From positions 1-64,000 of the forward strand of contig NZ_JAJAWH010000024.1 of the NCBI RefSeq assembly GCF_020531965.1: DNA of 64,000 bases. The letters are read 5' to 3'. Shown piece by piece: positions 8,240 through 16,628 of this stretch; the stretch's first letter is position 1; each line of letters starts with the position of its first letter. This DNA is from Pseudorhizobium xiangyangii (lineage in GTDB: Bacteria; Pseudomonadota; Alphaproteobacteria; Rhizobiales; Rhizobiaceae). The position numbers and the translations under genes are program-made. The notes below the pieces were generated by a model, which searched no databases, was not told the DNA's origin, and worked only from the letters and a program-made list of their open reading frames with translations.

Positions 8240-9331
8240 CTACTGTCCTTTCAAGAGAGCATTCGTATCGATCGACAGGCCCACAAGTGCGGCTTGTTCC
8301 GCAAGCATGGCGAGATCAGCCTCACCAAGGGGTATGCCGTGAGCAAGCCGCTCTGCCATCCGTCCCGCTTCGGGTTCTCCCGGCATCAGGATCGGCTGGT
8401 CCTCATCAAGGCGCGGGCATCCACGTGCACGTTCCACGAGGTCGTCCATGCGCGTCCGATAGGCGCAAGCGTCGCCAAATAGTTCCGGGCGAAAGGCAAT
8501 AATGCTGTGCCCGACATTCTGCGGCCGATCCCGGTCACGATATTGATCGCCAACCTGGCCGCCAAAGGCGGCTCCGGTCATGACGCCGGCCAGCACTTCC
8601 ATCATCAGTGACAGGCCGGAGCCCTTCGGACCGCCGAGCGGCAGCACGATCCCTTCATAGGCACGTCCTGCATCCGTGGTCTGCCTGCCCTCGGCATCGA
8701 GTGCCCAGCCGGTCGGAATGGCCTCACCCTTCTGCATGGCGCGCCTGATCTTGCCGCGCGCCACCACCGACGTCGCCATGTCGAGGATGATGGGTGGCGA
8801 TCCGTTGCCGCCGGGAGCGCCGAATGCAAAGGGACTGGTGCCGAGAAAGGGGGTGCGTCCGCCCCATACGGGCATGCTGGGCGAGGCATTGGTAAAGACA
8901 AACGCTGCGTAACCGGCCTCGACGGCATCCAGCAGATAGCCCGCCGCCATACCGAAATGCGTACTGTTGGACACACCTGCTATGCCGATGCCATATTTTT
9001 CAGCGGCAGCGATGGCCTCTTCCAGAGCCCTGCGCGCAACTATGAAGCCGAGACCATCATCACCGTCGACATGCGCTGCTGCAGGCATCGGATGGGTCAC
9101 GCGGATCTCCGGCCGAGCGCGTACGACACCCCGGCGCAGCCGGTCCGTATAAATAGCGATCCGCGAAATGCCGTGCGTGCCAACCCCACGCAGATCTGCG
9201 AGAACGAGATACCGGCCAACAATCGCAGCGTCTTCTGCGGAAAGACCAAGACCGCGGAAAATGTCGGCGACGGCATTCTCCAGACGCGGCGCATCGACGG
9301 AAAAAACGGCCTCCCCGGCGTTTGATGGCAT
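8240..9331 (-). CDS. Malate/L-lactate dehydrogenase (LDH2/MDH2 family)
   Basis: A 363-residue NAD(P)-dependent oxidoreductase of the LDH2/MDH2 family, which is unrelated to Rossmann lactate dehydrogenases and includes sulfolactate, ureidoglycolate and 2,3-diketogulonate enzymes. Visible are VLADLRGVGTHGISRI near residue 45, which includes the catalytic histidine, GFIVARRALEEAI, ILDMATSVVARGKI, and GLSLMMEVLAGVMTG. The start at 9331 has a strong GGAGGAG. First gene of a minus-strand operon; operator B lies 58 bases upstream. The presence of both an L-type and a D-type dehydrogenase suggests processing of both enantiomers, or stepwise oxidation and reduction, of a hydroxyacid. Confidence 0.9.
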   Translation of the reverse strand: MPSNAGEAVFSVDAPRLENAVADIFRGLGLSAEDAAIVGRYLVLADLRGVGTHGISRIAIYTDRLRRGVVRARPEIRVTHPMPAAAHVDGDDGLGFIVARRALEEAIAAAEKYGIGIAGVSNSTHFGMAAGYLLDAVEAGYAAFVFTNASPSMPVWGGRTPFLGTSPFAFGAPGGNGSPPIILDMATSVVARGKIRRAMQKGEAIPTGWALDAEGRQTTDAGRAYEGIVLPLGGPKGSGLSLMMEVLAGVMTGAAFGGQVGDQYRDRDRPQNVGHSIIAFRPELFGDACAYRTRMDDLVERARGCPRLDEDQPILMPGEPEAGRMAERLAHGIPLGEADLAMLAEQAALVGLSIDTNALLKGQ

Positions 9332-9388
9332 GGCATTCTCCTCCGAGCCAGTGTCACGACACTGTCTGCGTAGCAGGTCATTTTCGGC

Positions 9389-9408
9389 TTGTATACTATT
9401 GTATCCAA
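9389..9408. promoter_or_regulatory. Operator B, TTGTATAC-TATT-GTATCCAA
   Basis: Second copy of the 20-bp 8-4-8 inverted repeat, between the LDH2-type gene (start 9331, minus strand) and the LysR stop at 9425. Only one arm position deviates from perfect symmetry. It probably overlaps the promoter of the hydroxyacid dehydrogenase operon; GntR control is inferred. Confidence 0.65.
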
Positions 9409-9424
9409 AGAATGCCGCGAACAG

Positions 9425-10333
9425 CTAACTCGACATGTAGCTCTTCTTCGCTATCGTCAGGAAATCGCGAATCGGGCCGGAAAGCGGGCTGGAGGCTCGC
9501 CTCGCCATCAAGAGCGAGCGACGTGCCCAATGATCAGCCAGACTGGCGCTTACCAGATCTGTTCCTGCCAGCAGATGAAGGCTGGTGGAACGCATGAAAC
9601 CGATACCGAAGCCAGCCTCGACCATCCGAACCAGCGAGGAGAATGTTTCCACATTCACCCGCTCGCCCAGCGCCCGGCCACTACTGGCGGCTGCGGCACT
9701 CAACAGCCGGTCGAGTGCACCGCTGTGATGGATACCGACGACTTCGTGTTCCGCGACCTCGTCAAAGCCGATCGGTACCGCCGATCGCAGGCGCTCAGCC
9801 AACACATGATCGGGCGAGCATATGACGAGGACGTTATCGTCCTCGAAGACACTCGTTTCGAAGCGATCGACATCATTATTGTCGGCAACAAAGGCGATGT
9901 CGGCCTGGCCGTCATCCATGGCAGCTAGCGCCCTCGCCGCCGACATTTCCTGGATGTCGAGGCGGACGCCCCGATGGCTTTCGACATAGTTTGCCAGCAG
10001 TTCGGGAAGCCTCCCGGACAAGGCGGAACTGGTGCAAGCCAGCCTCAAGGCCCCGCGCGCGCCAGTGGCGTAATCGACCATCTGTGTATCGAGGTCAGCG
10101 ATCTGCCGAAGTATCTCCACGCAACCGCGGACATAGATCTGCCCCGCAGCGGTTAGCCGCACGCCCTGAACGGAGCGGTCGAAGAGCGCAACGCCGAGTC
10201 GCGCCTCCAATTCGCTGATCCGTCGACTGACGGCGGACGTTGCTATATTCTCACGCTCTGCCGCCCGCCCGATGGAGCCGAGTTGGGCCACCGAGACGAC
10301 CAGTCGCGCCGTTAGCGGGTCGAAGGGCCGCAT
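9425..10333 (-). CDS. LysR-family transcriptional regulator
   Basis: A 302-residue LysR-type regulator with an N-terminal helix-turn-helix (GSIGRAAERENIATSAVSRRI) and an effector domain ending in PLSGPIRDFL. The start at 10333 is chosen because GGGAGGAG lies immediately upstream and it gives a normal N terminus (MRPFDPLTARLV). A longer in-frame ORF from 10396 adds an unlikely basic stretch. It lies in the same direction as the LDH2-type operon but is separated from it by operator B. It probably co-controls the organic-acid genes on either side. Confidence 0.9.
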   Translation of the reverse strand: MRPFDPLTARLVVSVAQLGSIGRAAERENIATSAVSRRISELEARLGVALFDRSVQGVRLTAAGQIYVRGCVEILRQIADLDTQMVDYATGARGALRLACTSSALSGRLPELLANYVESHRGVRLDIQEMSAARALAAMDDGQADIAFVADNNDVDRFETSVFEDDNVLVICSPDHVLAERLRSAVPIGFDEVAEHEVVGIHHSGALDRLLSAAAASSGRALGERVNVETFSSLVRMVEAGFGIGFMRSTSLHLLAGTDLVSASLADHWARRSLLMARRASSPLSGPIRDFLTIAKKSYMSS

Positions 10334-10508
10334 GCGCTCCTCCCGCGGTCGTAACCGAGACCGGCTGTTCGTCGAGGCCGAAGTCGCGCCGCACACGCCT
10401 CAGCATTTCCGCATCGAAGCGGTGCAGGTGAAAATCGTTGCAACGTCGGACGAGCGCAAAATAGCGCTCCAATGCGTTGACGACCTTGTGCAGGATGACC
10501 ATTGGCAT
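10251..10508 (-). CDS. Small basic protein, DUF1127-like (uncertain)
   Basis: An 85-residue ORF from ATG at 10508 with a convincing GGAAGAG ribosome site, ending inside the LysR N terminus by an 80-base overlap in another frame. Residues 10-45 (LERYFALVRRCNDFHL, then a run ending in RRDFGLDE) recall the short basic DUF1127 pattern ending in an L-R-D-x-G-L motif, which is common and often multicopy in Rhizobiales. The C-terminal half, in the overlap, is low-complexity and may be non-native. It could also be chance coding. No function is claimed. Confidence 0.35.
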   Translation of the reverse strand: MPMVILHKVVNALERYFALVRRCNDFHLHRFDAEMLRRVRRDFGLDEQPVSVTTAGGAHAALRPANGATGRLGGPTRLHRAGGRA

Positions 10509-10626
10509 GATCTCTTCCACCAATTGTGGGTTGTTCGATACCCATGGTCTAACGGCTCCTGTTGCAGTGCGGTAGCACCGATTGGCGAAGGCGGCATCGC
10601 GGCTCGGCAAGACCAGACGCCACTGG

Positions 10627-11733
10627 TTAATCCTTATTCGCCGCCCCCATCAACCGCAACCATACCGGCAGCAGGAGCGGGGCGCAGACCACGATCAGCA
10701 CGACGCGGAAAAGATGATGCAGGCTGACAAAGGCAGGGTCTGTATCGAGTGAAATGGCAATCAGGCTCATTTCCGGCAGCCCTCCCGGAACAAGAGCGAG
10801 AAGGCCAATTGCAAACGGCACATCAAGAAAGCGGTCCAAGCCCCAGGCAAACAGCGCTGCCATACCGAGGCTGAAGCATGTCAGCAGCGCACCAAGGACG
10901 ATGCCTGTCGTCATGACGCGCCGCTCGACCCCGGCAAAATGCTGCCCGATCGTGGCGCCGATGACAATCTGGGCGACGGCAATGACAGGACCGGGAACAT
11001 CAGCTGCCGTCAAACCCAGAAGATGCGCTGCCGCACTCAACGACAGCGGACCGGTCAGACCGGCGGCAGGAAGCCGAAGCCACTTGCCCAGCAGGAGCCC
11101 GAGGACGGCGCAGCCTAGTAAGACGAGGGTATCGGTAAGCGGCAGGGTCGCGGTCCAATCGATCGTGCGGTTGACACGTCCGTCACCGACGTCCGCCAGC
11201 AGGCCGGACAGCCCGAGCGAAGTTGGCACGACAGCGATCAGGAGGACCAATCGCGTTGCATGCACCATGCTGACGCTGCGGATATCGGCACCGAAAGACG
11301 GCGCGATCACGATCATTTCGCTCAAGCCGCCCGGTACGCCGCTGAATGCCGCTGTGGTCGGAGCAAGCCTGCCAACGCGATAACAAACATAGATGCCGAA
11401 GAGCGCCGTGATCACGGTGTAGGCCCCGACAGCCGTCAGACTGACCCACCAGCTCCCGACATGCGCCAGGACCTCCGGCTTGAAGGCGCTCCCGACCATG
11501 AGTCCGATGACAGCAATCATGGCGGTACGCGGACTGCGTGAAGCCGTCACACGTACGCCGACCACCGCCAGCGCCATGGTGACCGCCATCGCTCCCAAAA
11601 GCCAGCCGAGCGGCAGGCCGAGCGCATAACCGCAATACCCACCGCCAGTCCCGAGCGCGAGCGTTCGCATCGTGTATGGTAGGGAATGGTCGGGCTGGCC
11701 TGCCATTGACGCTCGCGTTTCGGTATCAGTCAT
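10627..11733 (-). CDS. AbrB-family (DUF/ammonia-monooxygenase-type) membrane protein
   Basis: A 368-residue multi-span membrane protein of the family formerly annotated as AbrB or putative ammonia monooxygenase. It shows the internal duplication typical of the family: SGVPGGLSEMIVIAPSFG in the first half and LVPGGLPEMSLIAISL in the second, each within a set of about five hydrophobic helices. These proteins are probably transporters, often beside organic-acid genes; the name does not imply DNA binding or ammonia oxidation. It is divergent from the GntR gene, with operator C between them, so it is likely in the same regulon. Confidence 0.85.
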   Translation of the reverse strand: MTDTETRASMAGQPDHSLPYTMRTLALGTGGGYCGYALGLPLGWLLGAMAVTMALAVVGVRVTASRSPRTAMIAVIGLMVGSAFKPEVLAHVGSWWVSLTAVGAYTVITALFGIYVCYRVGRLAPTTAAFSGVPGGLSEMIVIAPSFGADIRSVSMVHATRLVLLIAVVPTSLGLSGLLADVGDGRVNRTIDWTATLPLTDTLVLLGCAVLGLLLGKWLRLPAAGLTGPLSLSAAAHLLGLTAADVPGPVIAVAQIVIGATIGQHFAGVERRVMTTGIVLGALLTCFSLGMAALFAWGLDRFLDVPFAIGLLALVPGGLPEMSLIAISLDTDPAFVSLHHLFRVVLIVVCAPLLLPVWLRLMGAANKD

Positions 11734-11763
11734 GAGGAGATGCTATAGCTTTTCCGGCAGTCG

Positions 11764-11783
11764 TTGCATACCTTCGTATGCAA
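11764..11783. promoter_or_regulatory. Operator C, perfect palindrome TTGCATAC-CTTC-GTATGCAA
   Basis: Perfect 8-bp inverted repeat with a 4-bp spacer in the divergent region between the AbrB-type gene (start 11733) and gntR (start 11855). It is the most symmetric of the four related sites and is placed for autoregulation by GntR plus control of the membrane protein. Confidence 0.72.
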
Positions 11784-11854
11784 ATGTACAATGCCATAGA
11801 CAATCTACACGGGGTTCTATAGCCGGAATGCGCAACAACGAGGAAACGGCAGCC

Positions 11855-12514
11855 ATGAGCCCGCAGAAGGACCTGCTTTCCAAAACCAGAGGACAGAGCA
11901 CCTATCAGGCGATCCTGGCTGCGATCCGCGATGGGATCTACCGTCCCGGTGACCCACTGCGCGAAGAAGAGGTGGCGGCCCGCCTTGGCGTCAGTCGCAC
12001 CCCCGTTCGCGAGGCGCTCGGTCGTCTCCAGGAAAAGGGCCTTTTGGAAGCCGCTCCCGGTCGCGGCGTAGCTGTATCGATCCTTTCCATGCAGCAGCTC
12101 TTCGAGCTTTACGCCATTCGCGAAGAACTGGAAGGTATCGTCGCCCGCTTTGCTGCACGCCACGCAACGGACGCAGAGATAGCCAATCTCGAGCGCATCA
12201 ACGAAAAATTTGCCGCTGCCAGCGAAGACCCCCAGCTTGCCGCGCAGTGGAATCGCCAGTTTCACGCGCGGCTCTATGACGCTGCGCGCAACCGCTACCT
12301 CCGCCAGGCCGTCGAGGATCTCCAGGAAACGATAGCGCTGCTGCCCGACACGACCTTCGTCCAGGACGGCCGGACAGGCACCGCGACCGACGAGCATGTT
12401 GCGATCATCGAAGCAATCCGCCGGCACGATCCCGAGGTCGCAGAGAAGGCCGCAATCAACCACATCAAGGCAGCGCTCAATGTACGCCTCCTGATCACCA
12501 AGACGGAGAATTGA
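11855..12514 (+). CDS. GntR-family transcriptional regulator (FCD subfamily)
   Basis: A 219-residue GntR regulator. The N-terminal winged helix (about residues 17-80) shows YRPGDPLREEEVAARL and GVSRTPVREALGRLQEKGLL, which are hallmarks of the family. The C-terminal all-helical FCD domain begins at LFELYAIREELEG and carries a histidine-rich ligand and metal pocket (WNRQFHARLYDAARN, then EHVAIIEAIRRHD). ATG at 11855 has GAGGAAA 8 bases upstream; earlier in-frame starts lack a site. Operator C lies just upstream. It is the prime candidate to bind the four related palindromes at 1105, 9389, 11764 and 15155 as a repressor released by an organic acid. Confidence 0.93.
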   Translation: MSPQKDLLSKTRGQSTYQAILAAIRDGIYRPGDPLREEEVAARLGVSRTPVREALGRLQEKGLLEAAPGRGVAVSILSMQQLFELYAIREELEGIVARFAARHATDAEIANLERINEKFAAASEDPQLAAQWNRQFHARLYDAARNRYLRQAVEDLQETIALLPDTTFVQDGRTGTATDEHVAIIEAIRRHDPEVAEKAAINHIKAALNVRLLITKTEN

Positions 12515-12543
12515 AGGGACAGCCTGGCTTGCGCCACCTCCCT

Positions 12544-13941
12544 TCACATGTCCGGCCAGACCGCGGCATGAGTACCAAGCGGAACCGGCAAGCTAGTCCA
12601 GGCGGTCGGATACCCATCGAACCGCAACGCCGGCCGCAGTGCCCTCACATGACCAAAAGCGGTGTCAAAGCCTTCCATAAGGTCGGAGACTTCCGCATGG
12701 CCCGGGTTGGCATGCGGCTGAAGGGGGTCGTCACCGAGGTCGGCGCGCATTTGCCACATCCACTCGGCCGTCGCCGAAAGCGACATTGCGGCATGCCAGC
12801 GTCCACCTGTCTCGTGGCGGCGGATCAAGGCGACCATCGCGGCAAAAGCGGCCAGATACCCGGACAGGTAGTCGAGCGGCTGGCACGGCAGAAGCGCGGG
12901 TCTGTCCGATAGGCCGTCGAGAGCCATGCCAGTGGTCGCCTGGACGAGACTGTCGTAGCCTCGACGCGACTGCCACGACCCCTCCTTCGAGAAGGCCGAT
13001 AGCGACACCGAGACAAGACTCGGGTTGAACTCGCCAAGCGCCGAAGCCCCAAAACCGCGCTGGTCCAGCGAGCTGGGACGATAGGCATCGAGATAGATAT
13101 CAGCATCGCGCGCCAATGTCCGCAGCTGCGTCCGTCCCTCCTCCGTCTCCAGATCAATGAAGGCCGAGCGTTTGCCGAAGCCGGTATCGATCACCAGCGA
13201 GGTAATCGACGGCAAGTTGGCACCGGCGATCCGAATAACGGACGCGCCATGCTCCGCCATGGTTCGGCCGGCCATCGGGCCGGCGATCACACGCGAGAGG
13301 TCAAGCATTCGCAGGCCACCAAGCGGCCCGCCGCATGCATGGCCAAACGGCTTGACGGGCCCGCTGGCCAGGCGTTCAAGGGAAATCGGTGATCCGCTGC
13401 CCCCCTCCACGCTCTCCCGTTCTGACACCCAGGCATCACGGGAGCGCACACGTGCCGCGCACAAACCCAGCCGGATTGCCTCTGCCTCAATATCGTAAGC
13501 ACACCGGCTTGCAACCGCAGCCCGGACTTCTTCCGGATCCTTGCCCACTGAAAGCATATTGAGAAGACCGTCGCGCAGATGGGGAAAGTTCCCGTGGAGA
13601 TAGACCCACTCGCCGTCTGCCGCCGGATAAAAGCCGGTGAAGGGATCGCGGAACTTTGCGGGCCTTCCATTGACCATGAGATAGCTGGAACTCGCCATCG
13701 CCACCTCGGCTGCCCGCGTATCCACGGCCACGGATGACACCTTTCCCGAGCGCAACTCCTGAATGCGGGAGACTGCAAGACCCACTGCACCTAGTGCGGC
13801 AGTGGCCATCGGTGCGATCGGCCAAGGCGTCGCGAGTACCTTCGGCCGCTCCTCGACGATGAGCCGCTCGACCGGAGCGTCGGCCCAACCGACGGCCAAA
13901 AGCAGTGAACGAAGCGGGTGCTCGACCCGACCCAGCGTCAT
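12544..13941 (-). CDS. CaiB/BaiF-type (family III) CoA transferase-like protein
   Basis: A 465-residue protein related to family III CoA transferases, which move CoA between carboxylic acids. The usual N-terminal CaiB segment (GLRMLDLSRVIAGPMAG, then GASVIRI) appears only near residue 230. The first 220 residues instead resemble the middle part of CaiB proteins (VSSVAVDTRAAEVA, KFRDPFTGFYPAADGEW, FPHLRDGLL). This rearranged half-and-half layout is known in a subfamily of about 460-480 residues. ATG at 13941 overlaps the PrpF-like stop by 4 bases, so the two are co-translated. A role in activating the acid handled by its partner is inferred. Confidence 0.82.
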   Translation of the reverse strand: MTLGRVEHPLRSLLLAVGWADAPVERLIVEERPKVLATPWPIAPMATAALGAVGLAVSRIQELRSGKVSSVAVDTRAAEVAMASSSYLMVNGRPAKFRDPFTGFYPAADGEWVYLHGNFPHLRDGLLNMLSVGKDPEEVRAAVASRCAYDIEAEAIRLGLCAARVRSRDAWVSERESVEGGSGSPISLERLASGPVKPFGHACGGPLGGLRMLDLSRVIAGPMAGRTMAEHGASVIRIAGANLPSITSLVIDTGFGKRSAFIDLETEEGRTQLRTLARDADIYLDAYRPSSLDQRGFGASALGEFNPSLVSVSLSAFSKEGSWQSRRGYDSLVQATTGMALDGLSDRPALLPCQPLDYLSGYLAAFAAMVALIRRHETGGRWHAAMSLSATAEWMWQMRADLGDDPLQPHANPGHAEVSDLMEGFDTAFGHVRALRPALRFDGYPTAWTSLPVPLGTHAAVWPDM

Positions 13942-15104
13942 GGTTGGCCTCCCGCGAATGATGCAACGGCGACCTCCCCCTGCATGAGCCGGCGTGCTGT
14001 GCGATAGACCGTGCAACTGGCCACGTCCCAGCCGGCTCCATTGGCCGCGACACGAGCACCAGCCGCAACGACGCCCGAAGGATGCCCTACGCGGAAGGTA
14101 TCTGCCTCGGTAGGCGTGCTGGCAAGGCGATGGGCAAGGGATCCCCGGATGCCACAGGCAGCCGCCAGGCACATGGCGCCAGTGAGTGTGACGGCCCGGT
14201 GAACGCGTTCCATCGACAACATTCGAACGGCGATATCATGCTCGGCGGGGCCAAGGCGCCGGCCGTCCAGCGTCGTGAAAATGCCGGGTGATGCAATGAC
14301 CGCTATCTTGGGATTGGCGAGCCCGACGCTGTCGGGAGAAACGCCCAGTCCGATCCGGACCGCCGCGAGACGCCGTAGCCTGTCCAGAAGCGCCATGAGA
14401 TCGCGGTCCGCTTCGATGACATCAGGTAAAGTGGAGATGTCCTTTCCGAGTTGCCCGGCAGCCACGAAGACGACCGGATTGGTGGCATCCACGATTGAGA
14501 CCTCGAATGAGCGGCCGTCGAGTTCAATGATTTCGATTGCTTTTCCGGTGGGGAGCAGACCAGACGTGACTGAACCGCCGGGGCTGAGAAACTCGAGCGA
14601 GATACGTGCGCCGCTGCCGGAAACTCCGTCTATTGTGAAATCCCCACTGGTCACTGCACTGTCCTGGTGGACAGGAAAACGGGCGTGGATGATCTTTTTT
14701 GTGTTGACCTGATGGATGCGAACCAGCGCCTCCCCATCGGCAAAGGACACAAGGCCCTCGTCTACCGCGAAAGGCCCGACCGCCGAAGAGAGATTGCCGC
14801 AATTGGCGCCCCAATCGACCACTGGACGATCAACTGCGACCTGTGCAAACGTGTAGTCGACATCCGCTTCCGGGTGGGTCGGCGGACCGATGATGACCGC
14901 CTTGGACAGGCTCGAACTCCCGCCGCCCAGTCCATCCAATTGTCGGCCATAGGGATCCGGACTGCCGAGAGCCGACAACAGCATGCTGTCAAGTGCATCA
15001 CGATCAGGCGGGCAATCGCGGGCGTGGAAGAAAACACCCTTGCTGCTGCCACCACGGTAGAAGGCGGCCGGTACGAAGACTTGCGTCAATGGATTACCCT
15101 TCAC
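13938..15104 (-). CDS. PrpF-family isomerase
   Basis: A second PrpF-fold protein of about 388 residues. Family marks are FYRGGSSKGVFF, LDGLGGGSSSLSKAV with the lysine, WGANCGNLSSAVGPF with the cysteine, LLPTGKAIE, and the C-terminal GHPSGVVAAGARV and RTARRLMQG. It is clearly diverged from the GalD-like protein at 4512 and from the pseudogene at 30627. GTG at 15104 is preferred because it gives a standard N terminus, though its ribosome site is weak; an ATG-started form about 15 residues longer is possible. It is translationally coupled to the CoA-transferase-like gene. It probably isomerises an aconitate-like acid before or after CoA activation. Confidence 0.82.
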   Translation of the reverse strand: MKGNPLTQVFVPAAFYRGGSSKGVFFHARDCPPDRDALDSMLLSALGSPDPYGRQLDGLGGGSSSLSKAVIIGPPTHPEADVDYTFAQVAVDRPVVDWGANCGNLSSAVGPFAVDEGLVSFADGEALVRIHQVNTKKIIHARFPVHQDSAVTSGDFTIDGVSGSGARISLEFLSPGGSVTSGLLPTGKAIEIIELDGRSFEVSIVDATNPVVFVAAGQLGKDISTLPDVIEADRDLMALLDRLRRLAAVRIGLGVSPDSVGLANPKIAVIASPGIFTTLDGRRLGPAEHDIAVRMLSMERVHRAVTLTGAMCLAAACGIRGSLAHRLASTPTEADTFRVGHPSGVVAAGARVAANGAGWDVASCTVYRTARRLMQGEVAVASFAGGQP

Positions 15105-15670
15105 AGGACCTGCGATGCCACACCGTTGACATCGCTGAAGTCCCATCATAATCATCGTATACAAATGCATGCAACAATGAAAAGAGGGCGAACCGTGCAT
15201 GAGCGTGCGCTTAAACGGGTACGAAATCCGTGCCTTCTAGCGGGACACCGGCGAACCTGCCGCGACGCTCAGGCAAGAAGCCTCGATTTGGCAGGCGATC
15301 CAAAAAATCTGCACGCTTCACCATCTCGACGGCAGCTGGGTCGGCTGTATCATGTGCGGCATCTATCGCTTCCGGGCGCTCTTCCGCTACGCCAAGGAAG
15401 CGCGAGAGGGGTGGCGGTTGACGGGATGGCGCTGATAACATCCGCAGGCCCGACCAGATGTCAGTACGAGGTCAAACATTTGAGCTCAACCGGATAATGC
15501 CCCCAACCGGGATCTGGGGGCGAACATGGTGACAAGGGCCATCGGTTCGATACCCTATAGCCCAAGCTGCTCCAGCCGCTTCACGCCACTTCCTGCACGA
15601 CAGGTTACGTTGGGTAGGATCGACCAACGTAGAAACTTTGCCGTGCAGCAGAATTAGGACAGGACAGGCC
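15105..15670. other. Non-coding gap with operator D and a broken ORF
   Basis: This 566-base gap lies between the divergent PrpF-like and LysR genes. It holds operator D near its left end. On the plus strand an ATG at 15199 opens a frame that meets TAG at 15238 and then stays open to TGA at 15433, with a Trp/Cys-rich translation (LDGSWVGCIMCGIYRF). It may be a decayed small gene, but nothing was recognised. The rest should contain the LysR promoter; no other feature is seen. Confidence 0.4.
15155..15174. promoter_or_regulatory. Operator D, TCGTATAC-AAAT-GCATGCAA
   Basis: Fourth copy of the 8-4-8 inverted repeat, 51 bases upstream of the PrpF-like start at 15104. It is the least symmetric copy but keeps the GTATAC and GCAA core bases. 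It extends the putative GntR regulon to the prpF-caiB pair. Confidence 0.58.
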
Positions 15671-16561
15671 ATGCGCGTTGACTATCTCGGTCTTGAAGCC
15701 TTTGTCGCGGTGGCCGAACTCGGCAGCTTTTCGAAGGCCGCCCGCAAACTCAACCTGACGCAAACGGCGCTGAGCCACCGGGTGCGCAAGATTGAGACGG
15801 ACCTCAACACGCGCCTGCTTGTCAGAACCTCGCGCGAGATTTCCCTGACCAAGGCCGGTCAGCTGCTGCTACCGCAGGTTCGCGATCAGTTGGCGAACCT
15901 GGCAGAGCTTTATGAGGCCACCCGCGGAACGGGCCATGAGGCGCGGCGTTGCATGGTGTTCGCCTGCCTTCCGACGATCGCCAGCTATTACCTGCCCCAT
16001 CTGATGAAGACCTTTTCGGACTGCCACCGAGGGTTTCAGGTGGTACTTCTAGACCAGCCGGCCGGCCGGATCATGGATCTGGTAAAGGAAGGCGAGGCAG
16101 AATTCGGCATCACCATTATCGGCGCCACGCCGTGGGACCTCGAAGTCGAATCGCTGTGCCGGGAGCCCTATGTTCTGCTCGTCAATCGGCAGCACCGTCT
16201 CGCAGAACAAACGAGCGTCACTCGTGAGGACCTTTTGGGTGAGCCGATGGTGCGGATACGGACGCAGTCTACAAACAGACAGCTGGTGGAAAACTCGCTC
16301 GGAGACGTTAGCAGGCAATTGGATTGGCGGTTCGAGGTTCAGAACGCGGCGACAGCCATGAGCCTCGTGGCGTCGGGTGTCGCACTGACCGTCCTGCCGC
16401 GCCTGACCATGCACCAATCACCGGCAAACATTGTCGGCCTGCCCTTTGCCGACGTCGATCTGTCGCGTAACATCGGCGCGATCAGGCGGCGGGGTTCGCC
16501 CCTCTCGCCGCCCGCGGAGGCGCTGCTGGAACTGATCCGCAACCGCCTCATGCACATCTGA
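15671..16561 (+). CDS. LysR-family transcriptional regulator
   Basis: A 296-residue LysR regulator with the helix-turn-helix in GSFSKAARKLNLTQTALSHRV. ATG at 15671 follows AGGACAGG and yields the canonical N terminus. Its effector domain (VFACLPTIASYYLP, EFGITIIG, SRNIGAIRRRGSPLSP) is closely related to that of the LysR at 77-991, matching the paralogy of the transporter genes beside each. Convergent with the ThDP-enzyme operon that follows. Confidence 0.92.
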   Translation: MRVDYLGLEAFVAVAELGSFSKAARKLNLTQTALSHRVRKIETDLNTRLLVRTSREISLTKAGQLLLPQVRDQLANLAELYEATRGTGHEARRCMVFACLPTIASYYLPHLMKTFSDCHRGFQVVLLDQPAGRIMDLVKEGEAEFGITIIGATPWDLEVESLCREPYVLLVNRQHRLAEQTSVTREDLLGEPMVRIRTQSTNRQLVENSLGDVSRQLDWRFEVQNAATAMSLVASGVALTVLPRLTMHQSPANIVGLPFADVDLSRNIGAIRRRGSPLSPPAEALLELIRNRLMHI

Positions 16562-16628
16562 TTGCTGGCGGGGCAGGTTCCTTTGCAGGTGCCGCGTGGT
16601 CCCTACTCGCAACAAGCAAGCCGACACG

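Noticed and set aside
12544-14172. A longer N terminus for the CaiB-like protein (from 14172)
   Set aside because: The extra 77 residues are Cys/Arg-rich and antisense-like in composition, lying inside the PrpF-like gene; the 4-base overlap start at 13941 is natural.
15199-15435. Plus-strand frame interrupted by TAG, considered as stop-codon readthrough or a recoded small gene
   Set aside because: No recoding signals, no homology recognised and only about 65 codons open after the stop; noted only as possible debris.
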